From Acholeplasmatales bacterium (GTDB taxonomy: Bacteria > Bacillota_I > Bacilli_A > Acholeplasmatales > Anaeroplasmataceae): a stretch of 14,336 nucleotides of DNA. A program made the position numbers and the translations under genes. Location: NCBI GenBank assembly GCA_900770055.1, contig CAAGJD010000190.1:1-14336 (forward strand), in the 5' to 3' direction. Position 1 is the stretch's first letter; each line of letters starts with the position of its first letter. Positions 1 to 5,952 of the stretch are shown piece after piece. The notes under the pieces are model-generated. The model was not told where the DNA came from, did no database searches, and saw only the letters and a program-made list of their open reading frames with translations.

Positions 1-49
1 TATATCTGCGATATAAGGTGTATCTAATGATATTAATATTTCTTTAAAA

Positions 50-107
50 TAGGCGAATGCCTAGATGAATAAGTTATTTAGAATAAATTATTCATTTTGT
101 TCTAAAT
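50..107 (+). promoter_or_regulatory. Putative structured leader upstream of the first gene
   Basis: This gene-free stretch holds three inverted repeats in a row. TAGGC/GCCTA (50-54 with 59-63) closes a GAAT loop. ATGAATAA (65-72) pairs with TTATTCAT (88-95). ATTTAGAA (76-83) pairs with TTCTAAAT (100-107). The last two interleave, so they would be either mutually exclusive hairpins or an H-type pseudoknot. The final arm directly abuts the Shine-Dalgarno GGAGG at 108-112. The pairing is read directly from sequence. A regulatory role is inference, and the two longer repeats are AT-rich, so chance is possible. I could not match it to a known riboswitch, and no convincing promoter or gene is visible in 1-49. 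Confidence 0.3.
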
Positions 108-116
108 GGAGGCATT

Positions 117-656
117 ATGATAGTAGAAAACACAACAATTCTATCAGGTGATGAAGCACATAAAATGATGGTAGAATCAAGTAAGCCTGTCGAGCTATAT
201 CAAATTATACTATTAGTTTTAATTGCTAGTTGTGGTTTAATTATGGCAATTAATGGAGCTATAACAGAAGATACTACATATGCAACAATGGGTTCTATAT
301 TTGTTGATATAGCTATTGTCTATACTATTTCAATAGCTATATCAAAAAAAAGACTTCCTAAAAAAGTCTATGACAGCAACAAGGTTGTATGTGATCTTGG
401 TATTAAATATATCTATAAATTTAAAGAACAAAGCGTTATGCTTAAGTGTGAAACACCTAACAAATCATTTAAAATCGAATATAAATATTCGGAAATTAAA
501 AAGGTTTTTGAATATAATGATGGTTATTTATTAAAGCTTTCTACAGACCAAATATTATATGTAAAAAAGGAAGGCTTTGAAAATCCAAAAATGATTGAAT
601 TTTTTATCAAGAACCTAACTATTAATAAAAAGAAAATTATAATGAAAAGAAAGTAG
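117..656 (+). CDS. Small membrane protein with YcxB-like C-terminal domain
   Basis: A 179-aa protein of unknown function. Two hydrophobic segments (about residues 28-47 and 55-76) should form a membrane hairpin, ending in a positively charged SKKRLPKK stretch. A soluble, beta-rich C-terminal half (about 85-170) follows, containing a SEIKKVFEYNDGYLLKLS run. This layout of two TM helices plus a small PH-like beta domain resembles YcxB-like proteins of Firmicutes, but the family call is from recollection of the pattern and not a search. The start is fixed by GGAGG at 108-112, four bases before the ATG. It stands alone, convergent with the acetyltransferase gene. Its last codons lie inside the shared terminator, which dictates the C-terminal IMKRK. 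No partner or substrate is evident. Confidence 0.6.
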   Translation: MIVENTTILSGDEAHKMMVESSKPVELYQIILLVLIASCGLIMAINGAITEDTTYATMGSIFVDIAIVYTISIAISKKRLPKKVYDSNKVVCDLGIKYIYKFKEQSVMLKCETPNKSFKIEYKYSEIKKVFEYNDGYLLKLSTDQILYVKKEGFENPKMIEFFIKNLTINKKKIIMKRK

Positions 657-680
657 GAAACCTACTTTCTTTTCATTATA
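638..680. terminator. Bidirectional intrinsic terminator, perfect 20-bp palindrome
   Basis: Bases 638-657 are exactly complementary to 661-680, with an AAA loop. On either strand the element reads as an A-rich tract, a GTAGG/CCTAC core stem and a TTTCTTTT tract, so it should stop transcription of both convergent genes. Both stop codons (TAG at 654-656 on plus, 662-664 on minus) lie within it. Confidence 0.85.
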
Positions 681-1132
681 TAATCATCCATTACATAGCC
701 ATTTCCAATATCAGTTACTACTGAATCAATTTGTTTAAAGCCTAAATGTAAATATTTATCAATCGCATTTTTATTATTCTTATTAACAGTAAGAACAATA
801 GGCTGATGATATTGAGATAAATATAAAATAGCGTTAGATGCAATTCCTTTATTTTGAAAAGCAGGAAGAACATATAGCTTCGATAAAAATAAATGATCTT
901 GTTCAAATTTATAAGCTAAAAAGCCCATTCTAACCTCATTTTCCTTAAAAATAACATAGGTATAGCCATCTTTAATATTATTTTCAATCGCTTCTTTAGA
1001 TAAATATTTATTTAGCATATATCTAATTTGTTCTAAAGATAAAATACCCTTATAGGTAATAGGCCAAATAATAGATGCCATCATTTCAATATTTTTAATT
1101 TCAAGTTCAGTATCAACAAGTTCAAACTCCAT
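662..1132 (-). CDS. GNAT-family N-acetyltransferase
   Basis: A 156-aa cytoplasmic acetyltransferase that should transfer acetyl from acetyl-CoA to an unknown amine. The acetyl-CoA binding motif A is clear: LYVLPAFQNKGIAS at about residues 86-99, matching the GNAT P-x-x-Q-x-x-G-x-A pattern. Motif B is NKNNKNAIDKYLHLGF at about 117-132. The tail GNGYVMDDYIM is frequent in one Firmicutes GNAT subgroup. I chose the ATG at 1132 because a GGGGGG Shine-Dalgarno lies seven bases upstream. The in-frame ATG at 1147 would place that G-run inside the coding region and sits almost on the predicted transcription start. It has its own promoter (1156-1184) divergent from the carboxypeptidase gene, and it ends in the palindromic terminator. 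The substrate cannot be deduced. Confidence 0.88.
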   Translation of the reverse strand: MEFELVDTELEIKNIEMMASIIWPITYKGILSLEQIRYMLNKYLSKEAIENNIKDGYTYVIFKENEVRMGFLAYKFEQDHLFLSKLYVLPAFQNKGIASNAILYLSQYHQPIVLTVNKNNKNAIDKYLHLGFKQIDSVVTDIGNGYVMDDYIMKRK

Positions 1133-1155
1133 AAATATTCCCCCCATACAATTTA

Positions 1156-1184
1156 ATTCTATATTTTTAAGTTTTCAATGTCAA
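1156..1184 (-). promoter_or_regulatory. SigA promoter of the acetyltransferase gene
   Basis: Read on the minus strand, TTGACA (1184-1179) is separated by 17 bases from TAGAAT (1161-1156). Transcription would begin near 1149, giving a leader of about 17 bases before the ATG at 1132. Confidence 0.7.
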
Positions 1185-1210
1185 TATATTATTTTTTTTA
1201 AAAAATAGAA

Positions 1211-1216
1211 TATAAT
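1211..1216 (+). promoter_or_regulatory. -10 element of the carboxypeptidase gene
   Basis: A consensus TATAAT lies 15 bases before the start codon. No good -35 hexamer is seen at 16-19 bases upstream (the 17-base position reads ATTATT), although the region is a T-run followed by an A-run. The predicted leader is very short, with GGTGAT at 1222-1227 as the ribosome site. Confidence 0.45.
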
Positions 1217-1230
1217 TAAGCGGTGATATT

Positions 1231-2391
1231 ATGAAAAAGCTTATAATCATATTTGGATTTATATTTTTATTCTTTTTCCAAAACATAAATCAAATAGAGG
1301 CGACAGTATTAACTAATAGTGATGAAAATACTAATGAAAATCAAATACTTAATGCTAAAGCAGGAATATTAATAGAAGAATCAACAGGAAAAATACTTTA
1401 TAAAAAAAATATTCATCAAAAATGCTCTCCAGCCTCAATGACTAAAATTATGACCTTGTTACTTGTATTTGAGGCTATTGAAAATAATCAATTTGATTTT
1501 AGTACTACTTTAGTTTGCGATGAATACTCTGCATCAATGGGAGGTACTCAGGTATATCTAGAGAAAAATGAAAAAATAACTGTTGATGAAGCTTTAAAAT
1601 GTGTTTGTATTGCATCAGCTAATGACTGTGCGGTGCTTTTAGCTACTGAGGTTGCAGGTAGTGAAGCATCATTTGTTAAAAAAATGAATGAAAAAGCTTT
1701 AAGCTTAGGCTGTAATAATACTTTATTTAGTGATTGTACGGGATTAAATGAAGAGAATAATTATACATCACCATATGATCTTGCAATAATATCAAAAGAG
1801 CTAATAACAAAATATCCTAAGATTTTAGAATATACATCAATTAAAGAGGATTATATTAGAAAAAATACTAAAGATCCATTTTGGCTTGTAAACACTAATA
1901 AGCTAATTGGCAGAGTTGATGGAATAAATGGTCTTAAAACAGGATATACTTCATTTTCAGGTTATTGTATAACACTTCATATGAAAAAGAATAATATGGG
2001 TCTTATTAGCGTTGTTTTTGGTTATGAAAGCTCTAAACTTAGAAATGCAGAATCATATAATTTATTAAAATATGGTTTTTCTAACTATAAATTAGTAACA
2101 GTAGCTAAAAAAGGTGAAACAATTGAAGTAATCAATAATCCTTGTTATAAAAAAGAAGTAAAAATCATTTTAAAAGAGGATTTAGCTTATCTTTGTAAAA
2201 CATCAGATAATTATTCTTATAATAAAAGCTATTCATATGATATTAATAATTTTGAGATTAATGGTAGTATTAATTTATATGATAATAACAATAATCTGCT
2301 TGCGAAAGCAAATATTGGTAATGAAGATGTTATAATTAAAAGAAATCTATTTGAAATATTACTTCATATAATTAAAAAATGTTTTATCTAA
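1231..2391 (+). CDS. D-alanyl-D-alanine carboxypeptidase (peptidase S11, DacA/DacF type)
   Basis: A 386-aa low-molecular-weight penicillin-binding protein that removes the terminal D-Ala from peptidoglycan pentapeptides outside the membrane. An N-terminal signal segment (residues 1-24: basic MKK, then a long hydrophobic run ending IEA) suggests Sec export. All three serine-penicillin-recognising motifs are present: S69-M-T-K72, S129-A-N131 and K236-T-G238. The remainder (about 270-375) fits the beta-rich PBP5 C-terminal domain. The protein ends in an ILLHIIKKCFI stretch of hydrophobic and basic residues, like the amphipathic anchor of PBP5/DacF proteins. Length is normal for DacF (about 390). 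It is monocistronic between its own -10 element and terminator. The exact paralogue (dacA, dacB or dacF) cannot be set from this window. The presence of the gene implies a peptidoglycan wall. Confidence 0.93.
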   Translation: MKKLIIIFGFIFLFFFQNINQIEATVLTNSDENTNENQILNAKAGILIEESTGKILYKKNIHQKCSPASMTKIMTLLLVFEAIENNQFDFSTTLVCDEYSASMGGTQVYLEKNEKITVDEALKCVCIASANDCAVLLATEVAGSEASFVKKMNEKALSLGCNNTLFSDCTGLNEENNYTSPYDLAIISKELITKYPKILEYTSIKEDYIRKNTKDPFWLVNTNKLIGRVDGINGLKTGYTSFSGYCITLHMKKNNMGLISVVFGYESSKLRNAESYNLLKYGFSNYKLVTVAKKGETIEVINNPCYKKEVKIILKEDLAYLCKTSDNYSYNKSYSYDINNFEINGSINLYDNNNNLLAKANIGNEDVIIKRNLFEILLHIIKKCFI

Positions 2392-2414
2392 AGCTAGATT
2401 AATTTCTAGCTTTA
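2389..2414 (+). terminator. Intrinsic terminator after the carboxypeptidase gene
   Basis: TAAAGCTAGA (2389-2398) pairs with TCTAGCTTTA (2405-2414) around a TTAATT loop. The 5' arm starts with the gene's own TAA. The tail (TCTATTTATT) is only moderately T-rich, so efficiency is uncertain. Confidence 0.65.
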
Positions 2415-2436
2415 TCTATTTATTAGGATGTTTTTA

Positions 2437-2445
2437 TGCTAAAAT
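2437..2445 (+). promoter_or_regulatory. Extended -10 promoter of the AKR-SDR operon
   Basis: TGCTAAAAT is an extended -10 (TGn plus TAAAAT), 32 bases before the start codon. The -35 position is weak, which extended -10 promoters tolerate. The same nine bases form the extended -10 of the promoter at 12693-12721. Confidence 0.5.
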
Positions 2446-2477
2446 AGAAATAACATTTACGTAGTAAGGAGAAGCAT

Positions 2478-3620
2478 ATGATTACAATTAAAAATAAAAA
2501 ATTTAAAGGTATAAATAAAAATCCTTCAGTCCTAGGCTTTGGCTGTATGAGATTTCCTACAAATGAGGATGGCTCTATTAATGAGAAATTATCATTTGAA
2601 ATGATTGACTATGCTTATCAAAACGGTGTAACCTATTATGACACAGCATATCCTTATCATAATGGACAATCTGAAATATTTATTGGTAAAGCCTTAAAAA
2701 AATATCCAAGAGAATCATATTATTTAGCTGATAAGATGCCTACATGGTATGTTAAATCATTAGATGATGTAAAAAGAATATTTGATGAGCAGCTTCAAAA
2801 AACAGAAGCAGAATATTTCGATTATTATTTACTTCATGCCCTAAATAAAGAAAATTATATAAATTATAGAATACCAGGTGTGATGGATTATTTATATAGT
2901 TTAAAGAAAAAAGGCCTTATTAAACATTTAGGCTTTTCATTTCATGATACTCCAAAGGTTCTTGCTGATATTTTAGCTGAATTTAAATTTGATTTTGTTC
3001 AAATCCAATTAAATTATTTAGATTGGGACTATCAAAAAGCTAAAGAACAATATGAAATAATAAAAAAATATGATTTACCTATCATTATTATGGAGCCTGT
3101 AAGAGGTGGTACACTTGCTGATTTAGGAGAAGAATGTAATAATATTTTACTAAATTATAATAAAAATGTTTCTATTGCCTCTTGGGCAATAAGATATGCA
3201 ATGAGTAAGGATCAGGTAATGACTGTATTATCAGGGATGTCTTCATTTGAACAAGTAAAAGATAATATAGCTACATCATCACCATTAATACCACTTTCTA
3301 GTGATGAAGAAATAATTCTAAATAAAGCACTAAATACCTTCTTAGAAAGTAGAATTATCCCTTGTACAGGATGTAGATATTGTATGGATTGTCCGATGGG
3401 AGTAGATATTCCCTTAAATTTTAAACAATATAATAATTATAAAATATCTAAGAAAGAAGCAGGCTATATTAAGTGGTTCATCACAAATGAAAATAATGCA
3501 TCTTTATGTGTAGGCTGTAATAAATGTGTAGTAAAATGTCCACAGCATATTAACATTCCTTTTAAATTTAAAGAAATTAATTCATTTATAGATTCTAATA
3601 AAGATAAATACAAGGAGTAA
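2478..3620 (+). CDS. Aldo/keto reductase with C-terminal 4Fe-4S motifs
   Basis: A 380-aa cytoplasmic oxidoreductase. Residues 1 to about 285 form an aldo/keto reductase barrel. The catalytic tetrad is complete: D55, Y60 (in YYDTAYPYHNGQSE), K86 (LADKMP) and H120 (YYLLHALN). GFGCMRFP near the N-terminus is typical of this anaerobe-rich subfamily. The C-terminal tail carries two cysteine motifs: C296-x2-C299-x2-C302-x2-C305-P and C344-x2-C347-x2-C350-x3-C354-P, predicted to bind one or two 4Fe-4S clusters. Members with this tail are usually annotated as AKRs with a ferredoxin-like domain; their electron partner and substrate are mostly unknown. The ATG has AAGGAG at 2466-2471. It is first in an operon with the SDR gene, which starts three bases after its stop. 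Confidence 0.9.
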   Translation: MITIKNKKFKGINKNPSVLGFGCMRFPTNEDGSINEKLSFEMIDYAYQNGVTYYDTAYPYHNGQSEIFIGKALKKYPRESYYLADKMPTWYVKSLDDVKRIFDEQLQKTEAEYFDYYLLHALNKENYINYRIPGVMDYLYSLKKKGLIKHLGFSFHDTPKVLADILAEFKFDFVQIQLNYLDWDYQKAKEQYEIIKKYDLPIIIMEPVRGGTLADLGEECNNILLNYNKNVSIASWAIRYAMSKDQVMTVLSGMSSFEQVKDNIATSSPLIPLSSDEEIILNKALNTFLESRIIPCTGCRYCMDCPMGVDIPLNFKQYNNYKISKKEAGYIKWFITNENNASLCVGCNKCVVKCPQHINIPFKFKEINSFIDSNKDKYKE

Positions 3621-3623
3621 ATA

Positions 3624-4520
3624 ATGAAATATTTAAAATGGATAAATAAAAATTTATCTGATAAAACTGCTAAAACAGCAGTAGTTTTAGGAGCTACGGG
3701 AAGCTTTGGTAAATTTATCTCTAAAGCTTTAGCCTATAAAAATGCAAATCTAATATTAGTCGCAAGAAATAAGGATAATTTATTAAAGCTTGCTGATGAG
3801 GTTAGAATAATTAATGAAAATATCAAAGTTGATATAGCGATTATTGACTTATTTGATAATAAAAGTGTCAAAGACTTTTTATCTAGTATTAATTCAATTA
3901 ATATTGATTATTTCATTTCAACTGCTGGTGTATATCATCTTCCAGTTAGAAAAACTATAGATTCTTTAGAGGTGCATTTTGAGGCTAATTATTTTAATCA
4001 TGCTTATATATTAGAATATTTAATTTCTAATAAACCAAAAACTAAAATAATTTTTACTAATTCTTTAAGCTATCGATTTAATAAAATTGATTATGATAAT
4101 ATTGAATCTGATAACGATAAAAATAAAACTAAAATATATGCAAGAAGTAAAAGATTACTTTTAAATCATCTAAATTATTATAAAAAGAAAGACTATAATA
4201 TTGAAATTCCTCATCCTGGTATTTCACCAACAACATTATTTTTTGGTGCTAATAAGGGCTATAAAGGAATAATAAAATGGATATTAAAGCCTTTAATGAA
4301 GCTAGTTTTCCAAAATCCTGATAAATGTGCACTTGGCATATTACACGCTATAGATAACAAAACAAACTATGGCTACCAAATAGGACCTAGAGGCTTATTT
4401 AGAGTTTGGGGATATCCTAAAGCTTATAGGCTTAATAAATGTGTTCTTAATGATGATGAACAAAAAAAAGTAATAGATGCATATAATAAAATACTTGAAC
4501 ATATAGAAAAGGTGGAATAG
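3624..4520 (+). CDS. Short-chain dehydrogenase/reductase (SDR)
   Basis: A 298-aa NAD(P)-dependent oxidoreductase with a Rossmann fold. The cofactor loop is GATGSFG (residues 23-29), a variant of the classical TGxxxGxG. STAGVY (99-104) matches the NAG strand motif, serines S147/S149 (FTNSLSY) are candidate catalytic residues, and Y172-A-R-S-K176 is the YxxxK active site. HPGISPTTLF (197-206) matches the PG motif after the active site. The C-terminus (about 205-298) extends beyond a minimal SDR. Its Shine-Dalgarno AAGGAG sits in the last codons of the upstream AKR gene, only three bases separate the two genes, and both should be on one mRNA. That suggests successive redox steps on a shared substrate, but nothing shows which one. 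Confidence 0.88.
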   Translation: MKYLKWINKNLSDKTAKTAVVLGATGSFGKFISKALAYKNANLILVARNKDNLLKLADEVRIINENIKVDIAIIDLFDNKSVKDFLSSINSINIDYFISTAGVYHLPVRKTIDSLEVHFEANYFNHAYILEYLISNKPKTKIIFTNSLSYRFNKIDYDNIESDNDKNKTKIYARSKRLLLNHLNYYKKKDYNIEIPHPGISPTTLFFGANKGYKGIIKWILKPLMKLVFQNPDKCALGILHAIDNKTNYGYQIGPRGLFRVWGYPKAYRLNKCVLNDDEQKKVIDAYNKILEHIEKVE

Positions 4521-4529
4521 CCCACCTTT
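4508..4529. terminator. Bidirectional terminator between the SDR and DUF2188-like genes
   Basis: AAAGGTGG (4508-4515) pairs with CCACCTTT (4522-4529) around a six-base loop. The SDR stop codon (TAG, 4518-4520) lies in the loop, and the minus-strand gene stops six bases away. On the minus strand the hairpin is followed by TTTTCTAT. The plus-strand tail (ATCTATTATT) is weaker. Confidence 0.7.
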
Positions 4530-4534
4530 ATCTA

Positions 4535-4702
4535 TTATTCTTCAATTACTAGCTCAGATGCTGTTTCATGTGCTAAGGTATTGGCGTAACTTACAGCCTC
4601 TTCCTTATTATGATAATGCTTATTTAAAACATTACCATTACAGCCCATAATTTCCCACATGCCAGGCTTTTCTTTACATGGTCTTACTGTAATTTTTTTC
4701 AT
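4535..4702 (-). CDS. Small DUF2188-like protein, 55 aa
   Basis: An easily missed short gene on the minus strand. It encodes 55 residues beginning MKKITVRPCKEKPGMWEIM and ending HETASELVIEE. The order of features is that of the small DUF2188 family: a strand ending in a conserved Trp (W16), a short turn with a Gly, an HYHNKEEAVSYANTLA helix (about residues 29-43), then a final ELVIEE strand. The family assignment is from memory of the pattern. Support for a real gene: a GGGTGAT ribosome site seven bases from the ATG (almost identical to that of the carboxypeptidase gene at 1222), a shared terminator just past its stop, and clean spacing between neighbours. Function is unknown for the family. 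It is divergent from the pyroglutamyl-peptidase-like gene. Confidence 0.8.
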   Translation of the reverse strand: MKKITVRPCKEKPGMWEIMGCNGNVLNKHYHNKEEAVSYANTLAHETASELVIEE

Positions 4703-4734
4703 AATATCACCCAATAATATTATTTACAGTAAGA
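4682..4734 (-). promoter_or_regulatory. Possible start-codon hairpin of the DUF2188-like gene
   Basis: Outer arms TCTTACTGTAA (4682-4692) and TTACAGTAAGA (4724-4734) are exact complements. Inside, ATAATAT (4701-4707) pairs with ATATTAT (4717-4723), adjoining the outer stem. In the minus-strand mRNA the 5' arm lies in the leader and the 3' arm in codons 4-8. The first two bases of AUG are in the inner stem, and the GGGUG core of the ribosome site is in the loop. That geometry could limit translation. The pairing is observed; the role is inferred. Confidence 0.35.
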
Positions 4735-4751
4735 AAAAATATATACAAAAT
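4723..4751 (+). promoter_or_regulatory. Candidate promoter of the pyroglutamyl-peptidase-like gene
   Basis: TTTACA (4723-4728), 17 bases, then CAAAAT (4746-4751). An alternative is TATACA (4742-4747), 17 bases, CATAAT (4765-4770), but that would leave a leader of under ten bases. The first option overlaps the inverted repeat arm at 4724-4734. Confidence 0.35.
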
Positions 4752-4785
4752 AAACAATATATCTCATAATATTTTTGGTGGTAGA

Positions 4786-5373
4786 ATGAAAATATTAATA
4801 ACAGGCTTTAAGCCATTTAATAATGAAAAATTAAATCCAGCAGAAGAAATACTTAAGCTTTATTATAATGATGAATATGAAATAGATAAATTAAAGCTAG
4901 ATGTTTTATACGATACTGATGCCAAATTAGTAAAATCAATGCTTAAAAATAATTATGATTTAGTTATATTACTAGGTCAAGCTGGTGGAAGAGCTAAAAT
5001 TGCTTTAGAATATTTCGCTTTAAATATGAAGGATTGTAATATACCAGACAATAATAATGTATATTATCATCACATACCTATAAATCCTAAAGGCAATATA
5101 TGTTATAAAACTAATATTAATTTAGAAAAGGTTATTAATGATATTAAATCTGATGATATTATGATTTCATATCATGCAGGTTGTTTTATTTGTAATGATC
5201 TATTTTACAATTCTTTAGAATATATTTATGAAAATGATTTAAATACAAAATGTGTGTTTATTCATTTTCCATTTATTAAAGAACAAATCGAAAATAAACC
5301 AAATATGCCATATATGGAGCTTAATGATATATTATCATTATTAGGAAAAATAATAGATTCGATACTTAAATAA
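4786..5373 (+). CDS. Pyroglutamyl-peptidase I family protein (peptidase C15), divergent
   Basis: A 195-aa cytoplasmic protein of the family that removes N-terminal pyroglutamate from peptides. The N-terminus MKILITGFKPFNNEKLNPA is the family hallmark. The Glu/Cys/His triad is conserved in position: E75 in GQAGGRAKIALEYFALN, C136 in SYHAGCFICNDLFY and H160 in FIHFPF. NIPDN (85-89) is also typical. Departures from the norm are the residues around E75 (ALEYF where ERV/ERA-type sequence with S/T before it is usual), H130 before the AG, and a length about 20 residues below the usual 210-215. Activity is therefore likely but less certain than fold. The ATG follows GGTGG at 4777-4781. It is transcribed alone, divergent from the small DUF2188-like gene, with a terminator after it. 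The symbol pcp would apply if activity is conserved. Confidence 0.8.
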   Translation: MKILITGFKPFNNEKLNPAEEILKLYYNDEYEIDKLKLDVLYDTDAKLVKSMLKNNYDLVILLGQAGGRAKIALEYFALNMKDCNIPDNNNVYYHHIPINPKGNICYKTNINLEKVINDIKSDDIMISYHAGCFICNDLFYNSLEYIYENDLNTKCVFIHFPFIKEQIENKPNMPYMELNDILSLLGKIIDSILK

Positions 5374-5394
5374 GCTTTTAATACACTAATTTTT

Positions 5395-5433
5395 AAAGTC
5401 TTAATTTTTTAATATTAGGACTTTTAATTTTTT
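5395..5433 (+). terminator. Intrinsic terminator after the pyroglutamyl-peptidase-like gene
   Basis: AAAGTCTTAAT (5395-5405) pairs with ATTAGGACTTT (5414-5424), 11 pairs including one G-U, followed by TAATTTTTT. A second hairpin, ACTTTTAA/TTAAAAGT (5420-5427 with 5432-5439), overlaps the tail and is mutually exclusive with the first. Confidence 0.6.
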
Positions 5434-5445
5434 AAAAGTATCTAA

Positions 5446-5474
5446 TTGACATTTTAAATTATTCGTACTATAAT
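5446..5474 (+). promoter_or_regulatory. Consensus SigA promoter of the marR-ABC operon
   Basis: TTGACA (5446-5451), exactly 17 bases, then TATAAT (5469-5474): both hexamers are perfect matches. A promoter this strong ahead of a MarR gene fits an operon held off by its repressor. Transcription would begin near 5481. Confidence 0.9.
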
Positions 5475-5491
5475 TGTTGCATATCAAACAA
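5457..5491 (+). promoter_or_regulatory. Candidate MarR operators over the -10 and start site
   Basis: Two palindromes lie here. AATTAT (5457-5462) and ATAATT (5470-5475) flank a seven-base centre and straddle the -10. The 18-bp element at 5474-5491 (TTGTT, eight bases, AACAA) has seven of nine pairs symmetric and covers the predicted start site. Size and position suit a MarR dimer repressing its own operon. Which one is bound, if either, is inference. Confidence 0.45.
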
Positions 5492-5504
5492 ATTGGAGGC
5501 TTTC

Positions 5505-5942
5505 ATGAGAAATCGTATTGGTGGAAAAATTAATAGAATTTCAGCAAAAATTAAAAGAAAATGCTCAAACATTGAATCAATTAAAAAACTAGATGAGGTT
5601 AGTGGTACTAATGGTAGAATTGTTGGATATATTAATAGATGTAATGATGATGGAATAGATGTTTTTCAAAAAAATATTGAATTTAATTTCGGAATTACAA
5701 GATCTACTGCCTCAAGAGTAATTTCTCTAATGGAAAAAAAGGGCTTAGTTGTAAGAGAAGCATCTACAACAGATGCTAGACTTAAAAAGCTTGTGCTTAC
5801 TGAAAAAGCTAAAAAATTAAATGATAGCTGTAAAGAAGATTTAGCAAGGTTTGATGATAGTCTTCTTAAAGACTTTACTAATGATGAAAAGAAATTATTT
5901 TTATCTTTTTTAGATAGAATAGAAAAAAATATTGATGATTAG
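5505..5942 (+). CDS. MarR-family transcriptional regulator
   Basis: A 145-aa winged-helix regulator, expected to bind DNA as a dimer and to release it when a ligand binds. The helix-turn-helix lies at about residues 53-78 (FQKNIEFNFGITRSTASRVISLMEKKGLV). The wing carries TTDARLKKLVLTEKA (88-102), with the DxR of MarR proteins as D90-A-R92. A final helix pair (about 110-142) would serve dimerisation. The N-terminus is basic. I take the ATG at 5505 because GGAGG (5495-5499) sits five bases upstream; a TTG at 5493 would start inside that ribosome site. The gene leads an operon with two ABC exporter halves, and its TAG runs directly into the AGGGGG Shine-Dalgarno of the next gene. The likely role is a local repressor of the exporter. 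Confidence 0.92.
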   Translation: MRNRIGGKINRISAKIKRKCSNIESIKKLDEVSGTNGRIVGYINRCNDDGIDVFQKNIEFNFGITRSTASRVISLMEKKGLVVREASTTDARLKKLVLTEKAKKLNDSCKEDLARFDDSLLKDFTNDEKKLFLSFLDRIEKNIDD

Positions 5943-5952
5943 GGGGAATAAT

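Noticed and set aside
1..49. Possible end of an upstream gene
   Set aside because: All plus-strand frames meet stops early and no family sequence is readable. Nothing can be supported here.
1133..1147. Upstream ATG for the acetyltransferase at 1147
   Set aside because: It would place the GGGGGG ribosome site inside the gene and leave almost no leader after the predicted transcription start.
5493..5504. TTG start for the MarR gene at 5493
   Set aside because: GGAGG begins at 5495, within that frame, and is correctly spaced for the ATG at 5505.
5932..5952. Earlier ATGs for the first ABC gene at 5932 and 5935
   Set aside because: They overlap the MarR gene and precede the AGGGGG ribosome site that serves the ATG at 5953.
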